This document shows, piece after piece, positions 21,159 to 25,142 of a stretch of DNA of 25,142 nt. This DNA is from a virus. Positions within the stretch are counted from its first letter, which is position 1, and each line of letters starts with the position of its first letter. The notes beneath the pieces were generated by a model. The model was given only the letters and a program-made list of their open reading frames with translations. It ran no database searches and was not told where the DNA came from. The stretch is from IMG/VR virus record IMGVR_UViG_3300006802_000513, positions 1-25,142 of that record. One strand, written 5' to 3'. Position numbers and translations under genes: made by a program.

Positions 21159-21554
21159 ATGGCATACGAAGTAGCGGGCTACGCCCTACGAATCACACTC
21201 CCAGCAGGGGGAGACCTCTCGGCGAAGCAGTATCACTTCGTCAAGGTCAACACCTCGGGTGAGGCAGTTATTTGCGCCGCCGCAACTGACCGCCCAATCG
21301 GCGTTCTTCAGAACAACCCAACCTCGGGTCAGGAAGCCTCAATCGTCGTCGTTGGTGGCACCAAGGTGGTGTCCAGCGCATCCATTGACGAAGGCTCACT
21401 CATTGGCACGAACAACGCTGGTAAGGCTGATGCGAAGACGCCAGGTAGCGATGTCACCGAATACGGTGTTGGAACTGTCATTCTCGCCGCTGGTGCGGAC
21501 AACGAAATCCTTACCGCAGTTGTCAACTGCGCCGCCCCAGCCCGAGCCGCCTAA
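21159..21554 (+). CDS. Head decoration/cement protein (DUF2190-like)
   Basis: 131 residues; ATG after AAGGAG, 15 bases after the scaffold stop. It is Gly/Ala/Val/Thr-rich with short strands: ALRITLPAGGDLSAKQYHFV, DRPIGVLQNNP, EASIVVVGGTKVVSS, then a loop (IGTNNAGKADAKTPGSD) and TVILAAGADNEI. This is the pattern of DUF2190 small capsid proteins, which attach to the outside of HK97-type shells and stiffen them. It lies directly before the major capsid gene, as is usual. Confidence 0.8.
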   Translation: MAYEVAGYALRITLPAGGDLSAKQYHFVKVNTSGEAVICAAATDRPIGVLQNNPTSGQEASIVVVGGTKVVSSASIDEGSLIGTNNAGKADAKTPGSDVTEYGVGTVILAAGADNEILTAVVNCAAPARAA

Positions 21555-21582
21555 CCGAATCTCACAACAGGAGAAATAAACC

Positions 21583-22533
21583 ATGCCACAGCCAACATCA
21601 ACCCAAGTCCATGTTGATGCGATTCTGACCAACATCAGCGTCGCCTACATGCAACAGCAGGCGAACTTCATCGCCACCAAGGTGTTCCCAATCGTCCCTG
21701 TGTCAAAGCAGTCGGACAAGTTCTTCACTTACACGAAGAACGACTGGTTCCGTGACGAAGCACAGCGTCGTGCTGATGCGACCGAATCCGCTGGTGGCGG
21801 TTACGGGCTGTCAACGGATTCGTACCAGTGTGATGTGTACGCCTTCCACAAGGACATCGGTGACCAGACTCGTGCAAACGCAGACGCACCGATTCAGGTT
21901 GACCGTGAAGCCGCAGAGTTCGTCACCAGCCGTTTGATGCTGAAGATGGAGACGCAGTTCGTGTCCACCTTCTTCACCAGCGGTGTGTGGGCAACCGATG
22001 TGACCCCAAGCAACCTGTGGAGCGACTACACCTCGTCTGACCCGCTCAACGATGTTGAGAGTGGCAAGCGTGCAATCCTCGCAACCACTGGCTACGAGCC
22101 GAACACTCTGGTGCTTGGTTACGATGTGTTCAAGACACTGAAGAACCACCCAGACCTCGTTGACCGCATCAAGTACACCTCGTCGCAAACGCTGACCGAG
22201 GGTTTGATGGCGTCACTGTTTGACATCCCACGAGTAATGGTGGCGAAGTCGGTCAAGGCAACCAACGCCGAAGGTGGCACCGCCGCTTACGATTTCACCC
22301 ACGGCAAGAACGCCCTCCTCACCTACTCGGCTCCCTCGGCAGGACTTCTCCAGCCTTCGGGTGGCTATGTGATGTCGTGGACGGGTGTATCGCAGGGTCT
22401 CGGGCAGACCGTTGGCACCAGCCGTATCCGCATGGAGCAGTTCAAGGCTGACCGCATTGAAGCCGAAGTGTCATTTGACATGAAGGTCATCGGTTCGGAC
22501 TTGGGCTACTTCTTCAGCGCAGTCGTCGCCTAA
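21583..22533 (+). CDS. Major capsid protein (HK97 fold)
   Basis: 316 residues; ATG with AGGAGA upstream. Typical landmarks: N-arm QPTSTQVHVDAILTNIS, then VAYMQQQANFIATKVFPIVPV, FFTYTKNDWFRDEAQRRA, an alpha/beta core with ILATTGYEPNTLVLGYDVF and KNHPDLVDRIKY, and a C-terminal YFFSAVVA. This form of coat protein is common in siphoviruses of Actinobacteria. Codon use here is richer in C-ending codons than in neighbouring tagged genes, as expected for the most expressed gene. Unlike HK97 gp5 there is no large N-terminal scaffold domain, so scaffolding is supplied by the gene at 20358. The ten residues QPTSTQVHVD also occur in the protease fusion. Confidence 0.92.
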   Translation: MPQPTSTQVHVDAILTNISVAYMQQQANFIATKVFPIVPVSKQSDKFFTYTKNDWFRDEAQRRADATESAGGGYGLSTDSYQCDVYAFHKDIGDQTRANADAPIQVDREAAEFVTSRLMLKMETQFVSTFFTSGVWATDVTPSNLWSDYTSSDPLNDVESGKRAILATTGYEPNTLVLGYDVFKTLKNHPDLVDRIKYTSSQTLTEGLMASLFDIPRVMVAKSVKATNAEGGTAAYDFTHGKNALLTYSAPSAGLLQPSGGYVMSWTGVSQGLGQTVGTSRIRMEQFKADRIEAEVSFDMKVIGSDLGYFFSAVVA

Positions 22534-22545
22534 TAGGAGCGTTCA

Positions 22546-23034
22546 ATGACCAATCTCATTAGCAAAGGTGAAGCGGTTGCAGGTAAGTTGACTGCATCTC
22601 AAGATGTTGAGGCGAAGGACGACCTCATCGCAGGTGATGACCTCACCGTTGGCGATGATGCGACTGTCTCAGGAGATTTGAGCGTCACTGGTCAGTTGAA
22701 GCATGTTCGTAGCATCGCCAACATTGAAGATGGCGGTTCTATGGCGGCTTCAGCGGCGAATGTCGTGACCAGCCGTATCATCACTGCCACACCGACTGCG
22801 GCTCGTGACATTCAGTTGCCTGCCGCCGCCGACATTATCGCCTTGACGGGCGCAACTGTTGGCACCACGGTGGAGTTCCTTGTCGTGAACCTTGCTGGTG
22901 CTACTCATGCGTTGACCTTGACGGTCAATACGGGTACGACGATTCAGGGTTCGGCGGCTGTTGCCGCTAACACGAACGGTTCGTTCCTCGTCCGTGTGGC
23001 GAGTGGTACGACTGTGGTGGTGTATCGCAAATAG
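22546..23034 (+). CDS. Beta-rich head-associated protein
   Basis: 162 residues; ATG with TAGGAG upstream, 12 bases after the capsid stop. The N-terminal third has Asp/Gly/Val repeats (DDLIAGDDLTVGDD, VSGDLSVTGQL) typical of beta-helical fibre or decoration proteins. The rest is Thr/Ala/Val-rich (PTAARDIQLPAAADII, HALTLTVNTGTTIQG, ending GTTVVVYRK). No catalytic motif. Its place right after the coat gene suggests an external head fibre or decoration; a tail role is less likely. Confidence 0.65.
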   Translation: MTNLISKGEAVAGKLTASQDVEAKDDLIAGDDLTVGDDATVSGDLSVTGQLKHVRSIANIEDGGSMAASAANVVTSRIITATPTAARDIQLPAAADIIALTGATVGTTVEFLVVNLAGATHALTLTVNTGTTIQGSAAVAANTNGSFLVRVASGTTVVVYRK

Positions 23035-23083
23035 TCTGAGACTTCGGTTCAAGTGACCGTTGTGTCCTAACATCGGAGGAAAC

Positions 23084-23353
23084 ATGGCTTACAAAGTATT
23101 GAAACCCATCCCGAAAGGTGATGGTACAAGTATTCCTGCTGGGACGGTTGTAGATGCTTCTTCGTGGCGTAATCTTCGTTCGCTTATCGGGGGTAGGTAT
23201 TTGGCTGAGATTGCGGATGCGATTGTTCCAAAGGCGGTCAAGGCTGAGGTAGCAAAACCTGTTGAGGTTGTGAAGGTTGCGGAGCCTGTTGAGGAGGAAA
23301 AGCCACGCTTGGTTCGCAAGAACCGTAGGCGTGACCAGCAGACCGAGGAGTAA
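23084..23353 (+). CDS. Small head protein with PEVK-like tail
   Basis: 89 residues; the ATG at 23084 follows CGGAGGAAAC. The N-terminal half (YKVLKPIPKGDGTSIPAGT, then SSWRNLRSLIGGRYL) is a compact unit common in phage head operons. The second half is Lys/Val/Pro/Glu-rich (KPVEVVKVAEPVEEEKP) and ends in basic KNRRRDQQ, so it is probably disordered. The role in the head is not known. Confidence 0.65.
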   Translation: MAYKVLKPIPKGDGTSIPAGTVVDASSWRNLRSLIGGRYLAEIADAIVPKAVKAEVAKPVEVVKVAEPVEEEKPRLVRKNRRRDQQTEE

Positions 23354-23356
23354 GCG

Positions 23357-23785
23357 GTGACTTGGAGTTATTCAGGCAACCCTTCCAACTCGGCGAACGA
23401 CAAGGTTCGTTTTCTGTGCGGTGATACGGATACGACGAATCAGCAGGTTTCCAATGAGGAGATTGCTTTTCTTCTTACCGAATGGAACTCCAACGCTTAT
23501 CTAGCGGCGGCGTTTGCTTGCGATGCGATTAGCGGTAAGTATTCGGCGAAGGCTGACCTGTCTCGTTCGGTTGGTGATTTGTCTATCTCCAGCCAGTATG
23601 GGGCGCAGGCTAAAACTTTTATGGAGCGTGCCGCTTCGCTTCGTTCGTTGGCTGTTCGTGCGGTGCCTCCGTCGCCGAACTTTGACACGACCACTTTCAA
23701 TGGCGAGTTTGATTTCTATGTGGGTATGGATGAGAACTACGGTTCGTCTACCACTTCGCCTCCGCTCCGACCTTTGACGGGGTGA
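23357..23785 (+). CDS. Head-tail connector (adaptor) protein
   Basis: 142 residues; GTG start four bases after the previous stop with GAGGAG upstream. The N-terminal segment NDKVRFLCGDTDTTNQQVSN, then EEIAFLLTEW and a helical AAAFACDAISGKYS, matches the layout of gp6/gp15-type connector adaptors that bind the portal. The C-terminus is loop-rich (PPSPNFDTTTFNGEFD). Its position between capsid and stopper/tail-completion genes fits. Confidence 0.7.
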   Translation: MTWSYSGNPSNSANDKVRFLCGDTDTTNQQVSNEEIAFLLTEWNSNAYLAAAFACDAISGKYSAKADLSRSVGDLSISSQYGAQAKTFMERAASLRSLAVRAVPPSPNFDTTTFNGEFDFYVGMDENYGSSTTSPPLRPLTG

Positions 23786-23788
23786 GTT

Positions 23789-24112
23789 GTGACAATAGAA
23801 ACCGAGTTTCTGGATTTGATGCCGACGACCGTTACTATTTTTGCTAAGACCGCTACGGACGCTTACGGTAAGTTCACTTTTTCTGGCACTGGTACGGCGG
23901 TGAGGTGTCGGTTGCAACCGTCCAACGATGTTGTTACGACGATGGATAATCGTGAGATTGTCACTAGGGGAACCATCATTTTTTATGGGACGCCGACGAT
24001 TACCAATGATTCCAAGATTCAGTTGCCCGACGGAACGGTTCCTTTGATTGTTTCTGTCATGGTTCGTAACGACGACACTGGTGCTCATCACACGACTGTG
24101 ACTTACGCATGA
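23789..24112 (+). CDS. Head-tail stopper-like protein
   Basis: 107 residues; GTG start. The protein has a strand-rich small-barrel pattern (PTTVTIFAKTATDAYGKFTF, RCRLQPSN, IIFYGTPTITNDSKIQLPDG) seen in stopper and gp16/gp7-type connector proteins. The four-base overlap (ATGA) with the next gene shows it belongs to the same unit. Confidence 0.65.
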   Translation: MTIETEFLDLMPTTVTIFAKTATDAYGKFTFSGTGTAVRCRLQPSNDVVTTMDNREIVTRGTIIFYGTPTITNDSKIQLPDGTVPLIVSVMVRNDDTGAHHTTVTYA

Positions 24113-24564
24113 AAGGGAAGTTGGTAAGCATTGAGGTGACGGGGTTGCGGGATGTTTCGGCTGTTTTGTTGGCTGGTCAAAAGAATGTGTTGGATGCGAC
24201 CAAGGAGGCTTTGTATGCGGAGGCGCATGTCGTGTTGGCGGAATCCAAGCGACAGGTTCCTTTTCGTCACGGTGTTTTGTCTAGTTCGGGTATGGTGCAT
24301 CAGCCGTATTCGGCTGGTAAAAAAGCCGCTGTAGAGATTTCTTACGGTGGTGCGGCGGTTGATTACGCTTTTATTCAGCACGAAAATCTGAACTTTCGTC
24401 ATGCCTCTGGGCGTAAGGCGAAGTATTTGGAAGACCCTGTTGTTGATGCTCAGGAACGGTTGGGGAAGAGGATTCGTCTTCTTGTGGAGCACATCTTGAG
24501 GCGTCGTGGCTCTGTTCCTACTTGGTTGGATTCGGATTATGCAGAGAGTGAGGAGGCTGACTGA
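24109..24564 (+). CDS. HK97 gp10-like neck/tail-completion protein
   Basis: 151 residues; ATG overlapping the previous stop. An N-terminal helical part (LDATKEALYAEAHVVLAESK) is followed by QVPFRHGVLSSSG and the family's usual centre: DYAFIQHENLNFRHASG, then KAKYLEDPV, and a C-terminal helix (ERLGKRIRLLVEHILRRR). Such proteins lie at the head-tail junction. The last bases overlap the next start (TGATG). Confidence 0.75.
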   Translation: MKGKLVSIEVTGLRDVSAVLLAGQKNVLDATKEALYAEAHVVLAESKRQVPFRHGVLSSSGMVHQPYSAGKKAAVEISYGGAAVDYAFIQHENLNFRHASGRKAKYLEDPVVDAQERLGKRIRLLVEHILRRRGSVPTWLDSDYAESEEAD

Positions 24565-24959
24565 TGGCGATTCTTGATGCGTTGGGTGCTTACCTTCAGG
24601 CTCAGGGGCAGGGCACGGTGGCAACCGACATCTTTCTGGCTCGGATGCCCGCAACGCCCGATGAGTGTGTGACCTTGTATGAGAATCAGGGGATTGGTCC
24701 CGACCATACTTTCGGGGCTGGGGTGAAGGCTATTGACCATCAAAGGATTCGGGTGTATTGCCGTGCTGGGCGGAATGATTACCCTACGGCACGAACGAAG
24801 GCGGAGAATGTTCGTGCTGTCCTTGGTGCGATTCGTGGTACGACGCTTTCTGGGGTTGTGATTCTGTCGGTGTTGTCCACCTCGGAGTTGTATCCGTTGC
24901 AACGAGACAACGATGACAGGGCGATTATCGGGTGTGACTTTACGGTATGGCTGAGTTAG
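24564..24959 (+). CDS. Minor capsid/tail terminator-like protein
   Basis: 131 residues; ATG within the previous stop. N-terminal helix (ILDALGAYLQAQGQG), then VATDIFLARMPATPDECVTL, a central strand IRVYCRAGRNDYPTARTKAE, a helix NVRAVLGAIRG and ending IIGCDFTVWLS. This resembles the Minor_capsid_3 / tail-terminator group, which caps the tail tube. Next to the gp10-like gene this is the expected order. Confidence 0.7.
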   Translation: MAILDALGAYLQAQGQGTVATDIFLARMPATPDECVTLYENQGIGPDHTFGAGVKAIDHQRIRVYCRAGRNDYPTARTKAENVRAVLGAIRGTTLSGVVILSVLSTSELYPLQRDNDDRAIIGCDFTVWLS

Positions 24960-25105
24960 ACCCGAAACCCGTTGACCCGTATGGGAGGGGTTCTAGGTCG
25001 GATGAAGCACCTCGTTGTTGGCGGTGTAAGAAGATGTTGGCGGTGTCAGTTACTCGTCCGTGGACGATTATTTGTCCTCGCTGTAAGGCTCGGAACGCCG
25101 CATAA
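24947..25105 (+). CDS. Com-like zinc-ribbon protein
   Basis: 52 residues; the ATG overlaps the previous gene by 13 bases. After a Pro/Asp-rich start the protein has CWRCKKML (C24, C27) and IICPRCKARN (C43, C46), a four-cysteine zinc ribbon with the spacing and ending of the Mu Com family. Com in phage Mu activates translation of mom mRNA. No mom-like gene is in view, so the role here is open; a small RNA- or DNA-binding regulator of the following genes is plausible. The gene is too short to be sure, but the cysteine pattern is clear. Confidence 0.65.
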   Translation: MAELDPKPVDPYGRGSRSDEAPRCWRCKKMLAVSVTRPWTIICPRCKARNAA

Positions 25106-25129
25106 CCCCCCTGTTTTTAGGTGATTGCC

Positions 25130-25142
25130 ATGCGACCACCGA
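25130..25142 (+). CDS. Possible start of the next gene, cut by the window edge
   Basis: An ATG at 25130 with AGGTGA upstream (25119-25124) opens a frame MRPP up to the window end. A GTG nine bases earlier is an alternative. A short C-run and TTTTT lie just before. Too little is visible to name a product. Confidence 0.3.

Overview
This window looks like the head-gene (late) region of a tailed phage or prophage. Every supported gene is on the + strand. The order portal, MuF-like protein, capsid protease, scaffold, cement protein, major capsid protein and head-tail connectors is typical of Caudoviricetes. No integrase, terminase, lysis gene, tRNA or host gene is visible. TACAAT-type -10 boxes, frequent GTG/TTG starts and TTG-rich leucine codons fit an actinobacterial host, but this is inference. 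The window opens inside a gene and ends just after a possible new start codon.

Layout. (1) 1-5589: end of a GNAT acetyltransferase-like gene, a 1283-residue multidomain protein (two HExxH metallopeptidase-like modules, an HNH module and an ADP-ribosyltransferase-like module), a further tagged protein, and two small genes, mostly overlapping. (2) 5590-8356: small accessory genes, four of the units having their own promoter with nearly identical geometry, ending in two hairpins. (3) 8374-10804: portal and MuF-like protein. (4) 10806-19356: a second block of large tagged genes (ADP-ribosyltransferase-like, HExxH protein, S78_2/XkdF-like capsid protease fused to a zeta-toxin-like kinase, ParB/sulfiredoxin-like protein, coiled-coil protein), interleaved with small translationally coupled genes. 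(5) 19357-20287: another small promoter-bearing unit and a membrane protein. (6) 20358-25142: scaffold, cement protein, major capsid protein, beta-rich protein, connector and tail-completion proteins, and a Com-like zinc ribbon.

The most striking structure is a roughly 23-residue tag with core SFGGDRSAAGRYAA followed by QRWK. It occurs ten times in seven proteins. It sits directly in front of, or between, enzymatic modules resembling effectors, and twice inside the capsid protease fusion. Synonymous codons vary widely among copies, including AGT versus TCN serine codons, so the peptide itself appears to be conserved. My working hypothesis is a capsid-cargo system: the tag sends diverse enzymes into the prohead and/or marks protease processing sites, so that they enter the host with the DNA. 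This is loosely comparable to T4 Alt and internal proteins, and to MuF-linked toxins. The cargo and cleavage roles are inference; the repeats and domain layout are seen in the sequence.
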